Shown: positions 19,385-28,749, counted from the stretch's first letter. The stretch: 64,000 bases of DNA from Methanolobus sp. WCC4 (GCF_038022665.1 NZ_CP150629.1:1098480-1162479), one strand, 5' to 3'. Numbers and translations: made by a program. The notes: generated from the letters alone by a model not told the origin.

Positions 19385-20437
19385 ATGAAAGTTATAATCA
19401 TAGGCGGTTTTCTTGGTAGCGGTAAAACAACTACTTTAAGGAATCTTGGCAAACATCTGATCGATAAAGGACATAAGATAGCTATAATAGTCAATGAGGT
19501 CGGCGAGGTCGGAGTCGATGGTGAGACCATCTCAAGCAGTGGTCTTGTCACAAAGGAACTTACCAGTGGTTGTATCTGCTGTTCACTGAAGGTCAGTATG
19601 GAGTTCACCCTGCAGACCATAATAGAGGACTACGAACCTGATATGGTTATCATCGAACCTACGGGAATAGCATTCCCGCTTCAGATAAAGGAACATATCG
19701 AACTGATGGACCTGGGTGAAATATCGTTCGCACCTGTGGTCTCCATTGTGGATGCAAGTCGGTTTGGTGCTGAATGGGAGCAGATCCCTAAGTTCATCGA
19801 GAACCAGATAAAGGAGTCTGAGATCGTCTGCATCAATAAGATAGACCTTGTGGACAGTGAGGCAATAGCAGCGTCAACTCAGATGGTGCTGGGGATAAAC
19901 CCTGATGCGATCGTCGTGGAGTTCTCCGCAAAGAATGCTGATGAGAAGTTCGAGAGGTTCATGGACCTGCTGACAGGTGAGAGTGAGATTCACCAGCAGC
20001 GTGAGGACCTTAATTCAATGGAGGTATCAGGTGTTGGTACATATGCCGGTGAGTATTCGATCACCTCAAATGGGATCCATCCTGATAAGGTTACAACCAT
20101 GCTTGTCCATCTGCTAATGGATATCAGGGGAAAGGTCAGGGAGATAAATCCTGACTTTGTGGGTCATATCAAGTTCAGCTTCAAGTTCAGTGAGGGTCTT
20201 ATCAAAGGCAGTCTGACATCTTCTGATGGTGAGCCTGTGGTTGAGATACTTGATGAGATGGGCGATGGCGAAGAACACCTTAAGTTCCTGAGTGCTGTGA
20301 CAAAGGTCCCCAAGGAAGAACTCGTGGATATCGTGGATGGCAGTATCCGTGGAACTCTGGAGAAAGAAGGTCTCACCTTTGAGAAGGTAAGTTCAGAGGT
20401 CTGCGATGAACCGAACATAATAAACCTTGACCTGTAA
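19385..20437 (+). CDS. CobW/COG0523 family G3E GTPase
   Basis: The 350-aa protein is a metallochaperone-type GTPase. It has a Walker A loop GGFLGSGKTTT at residues 7-17, the metal-binding CICC motif (residues about 64-67) in the switch region, the Walker B-like IIEPTGIAFP and the guanine-specificity motif NKID. The C-terminal half after residue 210 is a divergent CobW_C-like region. The DUF2148 gene follows after about 100 bases. Family members deliver Zn, Co or Ni to client enzymes. The metal here is unknown, and I infer that the DUF2148 protein may be a partner. Confidence 0.88.
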   Translation: MKVIIIGGFLGSGKTTTLRNLGKHLIDKGHKIAIIVNEVGEVGVDGETISSSGLVTKELTSGCICCSLKVSMEFTLQTIIEDYEPDMVIIEPTGIAFPLQIKEHIELMDLGEISFAPVVSIVDASRFGAEWEQIPKFIENQIKESEIVCINKIDLVDSEAIAASTQMVLGINPDAIVVEFSAKNADEKFERFMDLLTGESEIHQQREDLNSMEVSGVGTYAGEYSITSNGIHPDKVTTMLVHLLMDIRGKVREINPDFVGHIKFSFKFSEGLIKGSLTSSDGEPVVEILDEMGDGEEHLKFLSAVTKVPKEELVDIVDGSIRGTLEKEGLTFEKVSSEVCDEPNIINLDL

Positions 20438-20543
20438 TAGGCTCCATTTCATGACGGGAAATGCTCTCTATTCCTGTCCGCATCCTTTTTTTGACATTTT
20501 TTTTATCTCAATGGCTAAATATCATTGAAGCCTTTCATTTTCC

Positions 20544-21092
20544 ATGATACAGAATGCTGAACTTGAGGTGATCACATCGCTAGCAAAGACCATCCTTGTA
20601 GCTGCAAGGACCGCACCAAAGGGTAAGGGCGTTGACGATATAGTGACATATCTTCTTCATGATGATGAAAGGATTCAACTTGCGGACAAGATGGATGAGC
20701 TTGGTGGTATCAAGAAGATGAATTTCCTGAAGCGCGATGCGAACAATGTAAGGGATGCTGACTGTCTTGTTCTTATTGGCCTGAAGTCCTCAGGTGCAAC
20801 CTCGCTTAACTGTGGTGCATGTGGTTTTGAGACATGCAAGGACATGCTTGAGCAAAAGAAGGTTAAAGTGGAATTTACCGGACCGCATTGTATGATAAAG
20901 TATGTGGACCTTGGGATTGCTGTGGGTTCTGCAGTTTCGAAGGCAAAGGACCTGTGTATGGATAACAGGGTGCTGTATTCAGCAGGAGCTGCTGCCTGTT
21001 ATTTTGATATGATAGATGCGGATGTTGCAATGGCGGTTCCATTGAGCGTCAAGGGGAAGAATATCTTCTTTGATAGACCACTCACTAAGTGA
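20544..21092 (+). CDS. DUF2148 ferredoxin-like domain protein
   Basis: The 182-aa cytosolic protein matches the DUF2148 family, which has a conserved cysteine cluster (here CGACGFETCKDM near residue 92 and a later GPHCM). It may hold an iron-sulfur cluster; no function is established. The 3' end is notable: the stop codon lies inside the first hairpin of a tandem palindrome array (21072-21235). Position after the CobW-like GTPase gene suggests a joint role in metal or cluster handling (inference). Confidence 0.82.
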   Translation: MIQNAELEVITSLAKTILVAARTAPKGKGVDDIVTYLLHDDERIQLADKMDELGGIKKMNFLKRDANNVRDADCLVLIGLKSSGATSLNCGACGFETCKDMLEQKKVKVEFTGPHCMIKYVDLGIAVGSAVSKAKDLCMDNRVLYSAGAAACYFDMIDADVAMAVPLSVKGKNIFFDRPLTK

Positions 21093-21235
21093 GTGGTCGA
21101 TAGACCGGTTACGAAGTAAACGATTGGCAGGTCACTTATGAAGTGAGTGACCGTTAGACCACTATTAAGTGAGTGGTCGACAGATCATCTACAAAGTAAA
21201 GTGATCATTTGATCGCTAATGAACAGAATGGCGAT
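21072..21235. repeat. Tandem array of six palindromic repeats of about 27 bp
   Basis: Units begin at 21072, 21099, 21126, 21153, 21179 and 21207, each near 27-29 bp and each an imperfect hairpin with a centre near AAGT. Unit 1 is a perfect 10-bp stem with a 3-base loop (GACCACTCAC TAA GTGAGTGGTC, 21076-21098). Units 3 (GGTCACTTATGAAGTGAGTGACC) and 4 (GACCACTATTAAGTGAGTGGTC) keep strong stems; units 2, 5 and 6 have drifted. There are no spacers, so this is not a CRISPR array. Confidence 0.85.
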
Positions 21236-21400
21236 AGTTGATCTAAATAGTAGGTGTATCATGTCGCTTTCAACATAATATTTTATTAAAATAGGATTTT
21301 TGAATATTTTTAATATCAAAAAACTAATATACTTGTGCAATATACTCACATATAAATTTATTATTTATTGTTTGTACTAACGGTCAGGGTTGGATGATTA
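21093..21400. other. Intergenic region with hairpin array and kinase promoter
   Basis: The left half is the hairpin array. The right half (21240-21390) is AT-rich and holds TATA-like sequence (CACATATAAATTT near 21348) suitable for the kinase gene starting at 21401. No further coding sequence is seen. Confidence 0.6.
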
Positions 21401-23296
21401 ATGGGTATGACACAAGGATATGAAAAAAAAGACGATAAACTGCTAGCTGAAGTATTCATGTCCCTGTCTGACAGTATTGCAGTTCTTGACGTAGATGGAA
21501 CGATCATTGCTACAAATCATAAATGGAAAGACTTTACTGCAAAAGGAGATGAAAATAATCTCCGGTCCTGCAGCGAAGGCACTAATTATCTGAAAGTATG
21601 TGGAGGAAGAAGGAGCAAAAGCCCCGTACCTACTCCTGATATGGTTCAGGGAATAGCAGATGTGATCAATGGCAAGTCAAAGATATTTGAGGCAGAACAT
21701 CCCTGTTGCCGTTCAAGTGATGAAAGATGGTGCATGGTCAGAGTAGTGCCTTTGAAGAACACCTTTCCTACCCCTGTTCTTGTATATCACATTGATATCA
21801 CGGAAAAGAAGATAATTGAACGGGAATCCCACAGTTTCCGTGACATGATAGAACAGTCTGCTGATGGTATTATATTTGCGGATAAGGATTTCAAGATCCG
21901 ATATATTAACAGGGCATGTGAGGAACTGTACGGATGGAAACTTGAAGAAGTTATAGGGATGATGCCTGATAAACTGATAGGTGGGGACCTGATATCAGTA
22001 GATAAGCAGCATGAGGTCTATTCCACGATAAGTTCGGGAAAAACATTTTCCGGTGAGAGGGTCAATTACCGTAAGGATGGAACTGCTTTTATCTGCAAGT
22101 TCATGGTATCTCCCCTCTATGCCGAAGATGGGGATATATATGGTTACCTGGGTTCACAAACAGACATCACTGATTATAAAAAGGCAAAGGAAAAGCTACA
22201 GGAAAATGATAAGATGTTCCAGGTCCTGTACGAGAACATGCCTGGTGGAACCCTTATCATAGGAAGGGATTACATCATCAAGGATGTGAACAATCGTACC
22301 TGCGAGATAACCGGATACAAAAGGGAAGAACTTGTAGGTCAGTTGTGTGATATTATATGTCCAAAGGGCTCTGCTTCCAAAAAGTGTCCCATCTGGGAAG
22401 AGGGAAAAGAAGGCTTCATGGGTATGGATACGGCTGTTAAGTGCAAAGATGGAAGAAAGAATCCCATCCTGAAGAATGCAAAGAGAACAGTTTCTGATGA
22501 TGAGATCTATATTCTTGAGAATTTCCAGGACATCTCTGAATTAAAAACGATACAGGAAGAGTTGTTAAACTCTAAGATAGTAGCAGAGGAAGCAAACCGG
22601 GCCAAATCTGATTTTCTTACAACCATGAGTCATGAGTTGCGTACCCCTCTGAATTCCATAATTGGTTTTTCACAGATGCTTGGAGAAAGGAGATTCGGTG
22701 AACTGAACGGAAAGCAGGAGAGGTACGTATCTAACATAGCTACCAGTGGCAAACATCTGCTGAACCTTATTAACAATATTCTTGATATATCCAAAGTCGA
22801 GGCAGGCAAAATGGAACTGATCTGCGAGGAATTCGATGTAACTGAAGTCTTTGAAGACATCGAGAACCTCATCTATCCGTTCTCCTCAAAGAAGGACATC
22901 AATATCTCTATAAATGCACCTTCTGAAAGCCTTTTGATATATGCAGACAAAACGAAGTTCAAGCAGATAATGTACAACCTCCTGAACAATGCTGTCAAAT
23001 TCACACCGTCTGGCGGCTATATCAATGTATCTGCAAATTACATCGACAGTGAACTGCATATCATGGTGGAAGACAACGGTATTGGAATATCGGAATCAAA
23101 TCTGGAATTGATATTCCATCCCTTCAGGCAGATAGATTCTGCAACATCCAGGGAATTCGAGGGAACCGGGCTTGGCCTTGCTCTGGTTAAGAATTTCGTA
23201 GAACTGCACGGTGGCAGGATCCATGTAGAAAGTGAACCGGGAGAAGGTTCCACATTCAAATTTTTCATCAGTGAAGTCAATTGTGTAGACAATTGA
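21401..23296 (+). CDS. PAS sensor histidine kinase
   Basis: The 631-aa cytoplasmic kinase has three PAS modules (about 15-130, 140-260, 270-380), a HisKA helix with the acceptor His411 in TTMSHELRTPL, and HATPase_c (about 505-622) with NLLNNAVKFT, DNGIGI and GTGLGLAL. The first PAS module is cysteine-rich (SCSEGTNYLKVCGG and HPCCRSSDERWCM), a pattern also seen in other sensory boxes that bind unknown ligands. No partner receiver gene is adjacent. Confidence 0.91.
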   Translation: MGMTQGYEKKDDKLLAEVFMSLSDSIAVLDVDGTIIATNHKWKDFTAKGDENNLRSCSEGTNYLKVCGGRRSKSPVPTPDMVQGIADVINGKSKIFEAEHPCCRSSDERWCMVRVVPLKNTFPTPVLVYHIDITEKKIIERESHSFRDMIEQSADGIIFADKDFKIRYINRACEELYGWKLEEVIGMMPDKLIGGDLISVDKQHEVYSTISSGKTFSGERVNYRKDGTAFICKFMVSPLYAEDGDIYGYLGSQTDITDYKKAKEKLQENDKMFQVLYENMPGGTLIIGRDYIIKDVNNRTCEITGYKREELVGQLCDIICPKGSASKKCPIWEEGKEGFMGMDTAVKCKDGRKNPILKNAKRTVSDDEIYILENFQDISELKTIQEELLNSKIVAEEANRAKSDFLTTMSHELRTPLNSIIGFSQMLGERRFGELNGKQERYVSNIATSGKHLLNLINNILDISKVEAGKMELICEEFDVTEVFEDIENLIYPFSSKKDINISINAPSESLLIYADKTKFKQIMYNLLNNAVKFTPSGGYINVSANYIDSELHIMVEDNGIGISESNLELIFHPFRQIDSATSREFEGTGLGLALVKNFVELHGGRIHVESEPGEGSTFKFFISEVNCVDN

Positions 23297-23598
23297 ACGT
23301 GTCTGTTTTACATCCTGTTAGATGGTTGTCGGGTTCCATGTAGATCGATCTGTGCAGGTCGGTATCACTGTCATGTTCAAGGCTTGACAGTGCCGAAAGT
23401 CCGGGATGTTGGTACTGTGCATTTCAAAGTAGCCTATATTTTCATTTGCAGGCTTCATTTTGCCGCTATACTCATCCTTATATATTCTAATCACGGTATT
23501 TCAATTATATTTGAAACATCTTGTGAAACGAAATGTTCATATCCTAATCAAAATAGAATATTCAACAGTTTATAATAGAAATTCAGTGGGGTTGATCT
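23297..23598. other. Intergenic region upstream of acr3
   Basis: Holds a perfect 8-bp hairpin (CACTGTCA/TGACAGTG, 23366-23392), which may terminate the kinase transcript, and an AT-rich promoter zone before acr3. No credible coding sequence is seen. Confidence 0.55.
23477..23516 (+). promoter_or_regulatory. acr3 promoter with candidate operator
   Basis: A TATA-like TTATATATTC at about 23479 is followed, near the expected transcription start, by the perfect inverted repeat TTTCAA-N6-TTGAAA (23499-23516). This placement suits a repressor site of the ArsR type. No arsenic-type regulator gene is adjacent, so the regulator is unassigned. Confidence 0.45.
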
Positions 23599-24777
23599 AT
23601 GGCAAAAGCATGTATAACTAAAGAACCTCAAGGACTTGCCTTCTTTGAGAGATATCTGACCGTTTGGGTGATCCTGTGTATCGTTGCAGGTATCGTGCTC
23701 GGAAAATTCGCTCCCGGAGTAGCTCTTTATCTTGACAGCCTGTCGATATATGTCGACGGTGCACCTGTGGTCTCTATTCCTATAGCTATCTGTCTGTTCT
23801 TCATGATGTATCCTATCATGGTGAAGATCGACTTCGGTGAGGTACTCAAGGCAGGTCAGAACCTGAAACCTGTCGGTCTTACACTATTCATCAACTGGGC
23901 TATCAAGCCTTTTACCATGTACGCGATCTCTATCTTCTTCCTTGGAACACTGTTCCTCGGGTTCATCGGTCCTGAAGCAACGGACCTTGTTAAGATGCCA
24001 TTCGGACTTGACCTTCCCGTTGGTGCAAGCTATGGCGAGGGTACGGTCGTATTGCAGGATGGTGTCAAGATGCTTGAGATCCCTCTCTGGAGAAGTTACC
24101 TTGCAGGATGCATCCTTCTGGGAATCGCCCCCTGTACTGCAATGGTTCTTGTGTGGGGATTCCTTGCACGTGGAAATGACTGCCACACACTTGTGATGGT
24201 TGCGATAAACTCCCTGACCATGCTCTTCCTCTATGGTCCCCTTGGAGGTTTCCTTCTTGGAGTTGGCAAACTTCCGGTTCCCTGGGAGGCACTGGCATTG
24301 TCCATAGGTGTGTATGTGGCACTTCCGCTTGCGGCGGGATACATATCAAGGAAGCTTATCATACGGACGAAAGGTGAGGAGTGGTTCAATACCAGTTTTG
24401 TTCACCTGCTGACCCCTGTTACGATAACAGCACTCCTTGTCACCCTGATACTGCTCTTCAGTTTCAAGGGTGAGACTATACTTGCACAGCCGCTTACGAT
24501 ACTGTGGATCGCTGTTCCACTGTTCATACAGACGGTGTTCATATTCCTGCTGGGATATGTGCTTGCAAAGTTCCTGAAACTGAGCTATGAGAATGCAGCC
24601 CCATCAGCTATGATCGGTGCTTCCAATCACTTTGAGGTCGCGATTGCAACCTCTACTATACTCTTTGGTCTGTCCTCCGGGGCAGCCCTTGCAACGGTTG
24701 TGGGTGTACTTATCGAAGTACCTGTTATGCTCATGCTGGTCAGGTTCTGTCTGCGGACAGAAGGATGGTTCAATTAA
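23599..24777 (+). CDS. acr3: Arsenite efflux transporter Acr3
   Basis: The 392-aa polytopic membrane protein has ten predicted hydrophobic helices. It carries the Acr3 hallmarks [16 protein letters not shown], the cysteine-containing [20 protein letters not shown] on helix 4 (the conserved thiol needed for As(III)) and [13 protein letters not shown] in helix 9. It exports arsenite in exchange for protons. The gene stands alone: neither arsR, arsC nor an arsM-like gene is adjacent. A perfect hairpin overlaps its stop codon. Confidence 0.94.
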   Translation: MAKACITKEPQGLAFFERYLTVWVILCIVAGIVLGKFAPGVALYLDSLSIYVDGAPVVSIPIAICLFFMMYPIMVKIDFGEVLKAGQNLKPVGLTLFINWAIKPFTMYAISIFFLGTLFLGFIGPEATDLVKMPFGLDLPVGASYGEGTVVLQDGVKMLEIPLWRSYLAGCILLGIAPCTAMVLVWGFLARGNDCHTLVMVAINSLTMLFLYGPLGGFLLGVGKLPVPWEALALSIGVYVALPLAAGYISRKLIIRTKGEEWFNTSFVHLLTPVTITALLVTLILLFSFKGETILAQPLTILWIAVPLFIQTVFIFLLGYVLAKFLKLSYENAAPSAMIGASNHFEVAIATSTILFGLSSGAALATVVGVLIEVPVMLMLVRFCLRTEGWFN

Positions 24778-24808
24778 CCATCCTTTCCATTTTTCTTTTT
24801 TCTTTTCG
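24761..24808 (+). terminator. Intrinsic terminator overlapping the acr3 stop codon
   Basis: A perfect 10-bp stem (AAGGATGGTT/AACCATCCTT, loop CAATT, 24761-24785) spans the TAA stop at 24775-24777. It is followed by a T-rich tract (TTCCATTTTTCTTTTTTC). Confidence 0.75.
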
Positions 24809-25011
24809 GATTCGGGTTATTTGTTACTGTAGTCATCTATTTATTGAATAGAGGCTATGGATAGTCCTACATTTGTTATATATTTCTGTTAAATTCAAAA
24901 AAGTATAACTGGGATGATGGCATACTGGTAGTAAGGGGTGCTGGATATTTCACATACTCTCTATCAATATAGCAGGGAGTATTGTCAGGATATATGAAAT
25001 GGAGAATGTAG

Positions 25012-25470
25012 ATGAAAAATATAGTTATTATTGCAGCGTTATTCCTGATGCTGCTCATGCCGGTTGCAAGTGCTGATATAGTCAGCGACCTTGAGAATGA
25101 TGTAGATGCATATAATGCGAACGTGGATTCCGTTCCATCTTATCTTGTAACTCTTCTGGGTGATGAGACCATTAAGCTTGTAATAGTCGACGATGACGGG
25201 GATGAGGTCTACGTGAAAGCAATTACCGAAGATGCATACATCATGACATTTGAAGAGGTTGACGAGGACGAGGACTTCGGTGCCACCATGGTTGTCGGTG
25301 CTAATGAATTCACGGTCAGAACAGTTCTCAGGTCATCAAGTCCATTGTCAGAGTTCATTGCAGCAAAGGACAATGGTGAGATAGTTGTGGAACCTGTGGG
25401 TGTTACAAGTACGGTGAAGTACACTGTTGCCACTGTGGTAATGGAAGTCACTTCACTGTTCGGATTTTGA
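25012..25470 (+). CDS. Small secreted protein, unknown function
   Basis: The 152-aa protein has an N-terminal signal peptide (MKNIVIIAALFLMLLMPVAS, cleavage likely after ASA). An acidic mature domain follows, with alternating strands rich in Asp, Val and Ile and a short hydrophobic C-terminus (VVMEVTSLFGF). It has no cysteine. I do not recognise the family. A GGAG ribosome-binding site precedes the ATG, and a hairpin (GGATGGT/ACCATCC, 25496-25515) follows the stop. Codon use looks native. Confidence 0.75.
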   Translation: MKNIVIIAALFLMLLMPVASADIVSDLENDVDAYNANVDSVPSYLVTLLGDETIKLVIVDDDGDEVYVKAITEDAYIMTFEEVDEDEDFGATMVVGANEFTVRTVLRSSSPLSEFIAAKDNGEIVVEPVGVTSTVKYTVATVVMEVTSLFGF

Positions 25471-25495
25471 TGAGTCTCATTAACTTTTCTTTAGA

Positions 25496-25515
25496 GGATG
25501 GTCCTTCAACCATCC
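25496..25515 (+). terminator. Hairpin after the small secreted protein gene
   Basis: A 7-bp perfect stem GGATGGT/ACCATCC with a 6-base loop lies 26 bases after the stop codon. No strong T-run follows directly. The stem sequence matches the core of the acr3 terminator. Confidence 0.45.
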
Positions 25516-25562
25516 ATCTATGAACTTTTAATCTCTAACTAAAAAGTCTTAAATCAGAGATT

Positions 25563-26438
25563 TTAATATTTTTTTCTGATTCTAACAATAAACAAAAGGC
25601 TCAAAACCAGCAGAATTGAAGAGAAACCTGGTGATTCTTCAATACATCCCTCTGACCATGCAAAAACAACAGGTACATCACTTATTCCTTCTTCTTCTGC
25701 CTTTTCGTCTATTATCAGGTAAATCTCATCAATTAATGAATTGTTGATCTTTTCCGGTTCATATACGTTGAAATCAACTGTTATGTATCCGTTGATACTT
25801 GTGCCAAAACCAAAAATGGGTCCACCGGACTCGCTAAAATATTTATCTACTTCTTTTGCATTATGGGTGACTTTGGTGAGTTTATCAGTCCACACAATTT
25901 TTTCGCTTGTTCCTTCAATGACAGGAACTATTCCTCTGGTAGTTACCAGCCATGGTTCATTCTGTATTCTCTTAAAAGTTTCAGGTCCATATTCAGGAAA
26001 ATGTAGTTCGTCCTCCTGCCACATAAAAACGACAGGAACTTCGATGATACCTTCCTGTTCTTCACAGTAGCTTTCTATTTTCTGGTAGATCTTATCAAGT
26101 CGTTCCTCATCGATCTCATCCTGATAGTCAGAACTCAAATATACATTTAGCATTCTGTCCCTTGAACCTATTCCTCTAAAGGAACTGTCAAATTCAGATG
26201 TTCCCATCCTGGTGAGATTTAACCAGCAATTCCTAATGGAATTATTCCATTCTTTGTCCATTACATCAGGAAGCTTTCCACGGCATGCAAATATGTCATT
26301 CTCATATCCTTCAAAACATGAATTCGTTCTTAACGCATCTCCGCTATTGTTTTCAACAGCATTGCCAATTGTGGATGCTAAAGTGATGATAATTAAGGCT
26401 AAAATCACTATTTTTTTGATGCTACTTCTCAATTTCAT
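25563..26438 (-). CDS. Secreted protein with PGF-CTERM-like anchor
   Basis: The 291-aa surface protein has a signal peptide (IVILALIIITLASTIGNA). The mature part contains two related units of about 45 residues, each ending in VPVVF.W (one near residue 155, one near residue 258). The C-terminus is SPGF, a hydrophobic helix and RIRKKY, which is the layout of PGF-CTERM archaeosortase substrates. I infer that it is processed and lipid-anchored at the cell surface. The function of the repeated domain is not recognised. A good ribosome-binding site (AGGGAT) precedes the ATG. Confidence 0.78.
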   Translation of the reverse strand: MKLRSSIKKIVILALIIITLASTIGNAVENNSGDALRTNSCFEGYENDIFACRGKLPDVMDKEWNNSIRNCWLNLTRMGTSEFDSSFRGIGSRDRMLNVYLSSDYQDEIDEERLDKIYQKIESYCEEQEGIIEVPVVFMWQEDELHFPEYGPETFKRIQNEPWLVTTRGIVPVIEGTSEKIVWTDKLTKVTHNAKEVDKYFSESGGPIFGFGTSINGYITVDFNVYEPEKINNSLIDEIYLIIDEKAEEEGISDVPVVFAWSEGCIEESPGFSSILLVLSLLFIVRIRKKY

Positions 26439-26869
26439 AATCTATCCCTGTAAATGTTTGATAGTAAATCACGAACATAAAATAAAAAATTTACGTAATA
26501 TTAAAAATATCACTGGAATAAATTGTGCCGGATCTATCAGTAGGTTATGTTTTTTAACAGGCTCTGTATATCTTATTTGGAATGCCGACAGGCTCCATGA
26601 ACGGAGAATGGATAGATGTCCATGGTAATGATGCTTCGAGGCTGATGCCATAAGGGTGTATGACTTTGTGCGTCCTGTGAGGGTATAATTAAGGATAGAT
26701 GATGGCTTGTTCTTCCATCCTTTTATTTTTCTCCACTGATAAAGCGCAACCATTATACCCCTGCAACCACTTCTCTCTCACATATTCGACAAAAATGAAT
26801 TATGTGGAACACTGCAACCTTATGGTAAGGTGCAAATCCTGAAATATCATAGAAAAGTAAGGTATAATC
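26439..26869. other. Intergenic region, no gene recognised
   Basis: AT-rich near 26460-26520 (promoter zone of the divergent surface-protein gene). A weak hairpin (GGAT..ATGATGG/CCATCC) with a T-rich tail lies at 26695-26735. A minus-strand frame at 26469-26753 lacks protein-like composition and a ribosome-binding site, and I do not call it. Confidence 0.5.
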
Positions 26870-27337
26870 ATGGACGTTAAAGATGTAATGAACACTGAAG
26901 TCATCACCTGCTCATCCGAGACCCCTATCAGGGAGGTAGCACAACTCCTGAAGCAAAATAATATCAGTGGGATCCCTGTTGTTGATGAGGGAAAGGTGCT
27001 TGGAATAGTCTCCGAGGGAGATGTCCTCAAGTTGCTTGAGGTCCCTGAACATGGCGGACTCTGGCTTCCAAGTCCTTTCGAGGTCATCGAGGTGCCTATC
27101 CGCGAGCTTCTCAACTGGGAAGAGACCAAGCAAATGCTTGAGGATTTTGGTTCAAAGCCGATCACGGAGATAATGACCAAAGAGGTTTATGCAATAGGTC
27201 CTGATGCTTCCATTGAGGACGCTTCCGCTGTCCTTACGAAACACAAGATAAACCGTCTTCCAGTTGTGGATGAGGATTACAATCTTGTAGGCATCGTCAC
27301 ACGTGGTGACATAATTAGCGGTCTTGGACAATTGTAA
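26870..27337 (+). CDS. Tandem CBS-domain protein
   Basis: The 155-aa cytosolic protein consists of a CBS pair: the first CBS at about residues 8-60 (VITCSSETPIREVAQLLKQN, then GIPVVDEGKVLGIVSEGD) and the second at about 95-150 (VYAIGPDASIEDASAVL, then RLPVVDEDYNLVGIVTRGDI). A 35-residue insert separates them. Such stand-alone pairs bind adenine nucleotides and act as energy sensors. It lies 11 bases upstream of argJ, so it may be cotranscribed with arginine synthesis. Confidence 0.9.
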   Translation: MDVKDVMNTEVITCSSETPIREVAQLLKQNNISGIPVVDEGKVLGIVSEGDVLKLLEVPEHGGLWLPSPFEVIEVPIRELLNWEETKQMLEDFGSKPITEIMTKEVYAIGPDASIEDASAVLTKHKINRLPVVDEDYNLVGIVTRGDIISGLGQL

Positions 27338-27348
27338 GAAGGAATATC

Positions 27349-28533
27349 ATGAAATTCATTGAAGGCGGTATCTGTGCCGTAGAAGGCGTGCGTGCCGGTG
27401 GCATTAAACCCGGTAAGATGGGACTGGCAGTCATACAGGCAGAAGGGAACGCTGCCGGAGTCTACACCAGGAACAAGGTAATCGCAGCTCCACTGGTTGT
27501 AACAAGGGACCATATCTCAAAGACCGGAAAGCTCTCCGGTGTTATCGTGAACAGTGGCAATGCCAATGCTTTCACAGGCGTGCAGGGTCTTGCAGATGCA
27601 CGGATCATGGCGTCATCCCTCGCATCGAAACTTGGTGTTGAGGAGGAACTTATAGGCGTGGCTTCCACAGGTGTCGTTGGGCGTAAACTCGACACAAGCT
27701 GGATAACCACCCATCTGAACGAGGTATTGGACTTAATGGGTGAGGATGCCGATGCAAGTATGAGTGCAGCACGCTCAATCATGACAACCGACACCGTCCC
27801 CAAGGAGATAGCCATCGAGATGGATTCCGGCATCCGCATTGCAGGTATTGCCAAGGGTTCGGGTATGATCGAGCCTAACATGGGTACCATGCTTGGTTTC
27901 GTGTACACCGATGCAGAAGTGGACCCGGATGTATTACAGTCATGTCTCACAGTTGCCGTTGACAAGAGCTTCAACATGATAGTTGTGGATGGTGATACAA
28001 GCACCAACGACATGGTACTTTTGACAGCCACAGGGCAGTCCGGCATAACTCCTGAGATCGCCGACCTTCAGGCAGGTCTTGACCTTGTGCTCACCGAGCT
28101 TGCAAAGATGATAGCCATAGATGGAGAAGGCGCCACAAAACTGATCGAATCCAAGGTCACAGGTGCAGCCACAGAAGAGGATGCCTGTCTAGTGGCCAAA
28201 GCGATAGTCCGTTCCCCTCTGGTGAAATCCGCCATCTTCGGCCAGGACCCCAACTGGGGACGTGTCGTGGTTGCAGCAGGATACTCCGGTGCCGATATGG
28301 ACCAGACGAAGATCTCTCTCTCATTCTCAGCAGGGACCGAGGTCGTCGAACTGGTAAAGGACGGCGAGGTCGTTAAGAACGACGAAGATGCCCTCAAAAG
28401 TCTGAAGTCCATCATGAATCAGGATGAGATATTCATCATAACCGACCTCGGCATGGGTCATGAGAGTGCCACTGCATGGGGCTGTGACCTGACGTACGAT
28501 TATGTCAGGATCAATGCTGAGTATACGACTTGA
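27349..28533 (+). CDS. argJ: Glutamate N-acetyltransferase / ornithine acetyltransferase
   Basis: Transfers acetyl from N-acetylornithine to glutamate in the cyclic arginine pathway. The 394-aa precursor cleaves itself into alpha and beta chains. The cleavage site is visible as PNMGTMLGF at about residue 180, with the nucleophilic threonine after the Gly. The upstream KGSGMIEPN and downstream FNMIVVDGDTSTND are conserved. A clear ribosome-binding site (GAAGGA) is present. Whether it also accepts acetyl-CoA (bifunctional) cannot be read from sequence. A G-rich hairpin and a run of ten T follow at 28545-28580. Confidence 0.95.
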   Translation: MKFIEGGICAVEGVRAGGIKPGKMGLAVIQAEGNAAGVYTRNKVIAAPLVVTRDHISKTGKLSGVIVNSGNANAFTGVQGLADARIMASSLASKLGVEEELIGVASTGVVGRKLDTSWITTHLNEVLDLMGEDADASMSAARSIMTTDTVPKEIAIEMDSGIRIAGIAKGSGMIEPNMGTMLGFVYTDAEVDPDVLQSCLTVAVDKSFNMIVVDGDTSTNDMVLLTATGQSGITPEIADLQAGLDLVLTELAKMIAIDGEGATKLIESKVTGAATEEDACLVAKAIVRSPLVKSAIFGQDPNWGRVVVAAGYSGADMDQTKISLSFSAGTEVVELVKDGEVVKNDEDALKSLKSIMNQDEIFIITDLGMGHESATAWGCDLTYDYVRINAEYTT

Positions 28534-28544
28534 TTTTTGTTTTT

Positions 28545-28580
28545 TAGTGGGGGGAGCAATCCCTCTGTGGTTTTTTTTTT
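28545..28580 (+). terminator. Terminator after argJ
   Basis: A short GGGA/TCCC-cored hairpin (loop GCAA) is followed within a few bases by ten consecutive T. It separates argJ from the inserted WD40-like gene. Confidence 0.6.
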
Positions 28581-28749
28581 GGTTTAGTTCTCTTTTTTCT
28601 ATTCTTTGTTGGATTTGAAACTTGGTCTGAAATTTACTCCCTATGAATAAATCTAAGTACTGTGTATATACTCTGTATAAAATATTGCATCGATGATTCA
28701 TTATTGAACATGGATCTGAGCACAACAATATCGACCAGGACTGGCAACG

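Noticed and set aside
21072-21235. Hairpin array as a CRISPR
   Set aside because: Units are adjacent without spacers, palindromic throughout and drifting; no cas genes are nearby.
26469-26753. Minus-strand ORF of 94 codons before the CBS gene
   Set aside because: It has no ribosome-binding site, unbalanced composition and no family resemblance; it overlaps a hairpin and promoter zone.
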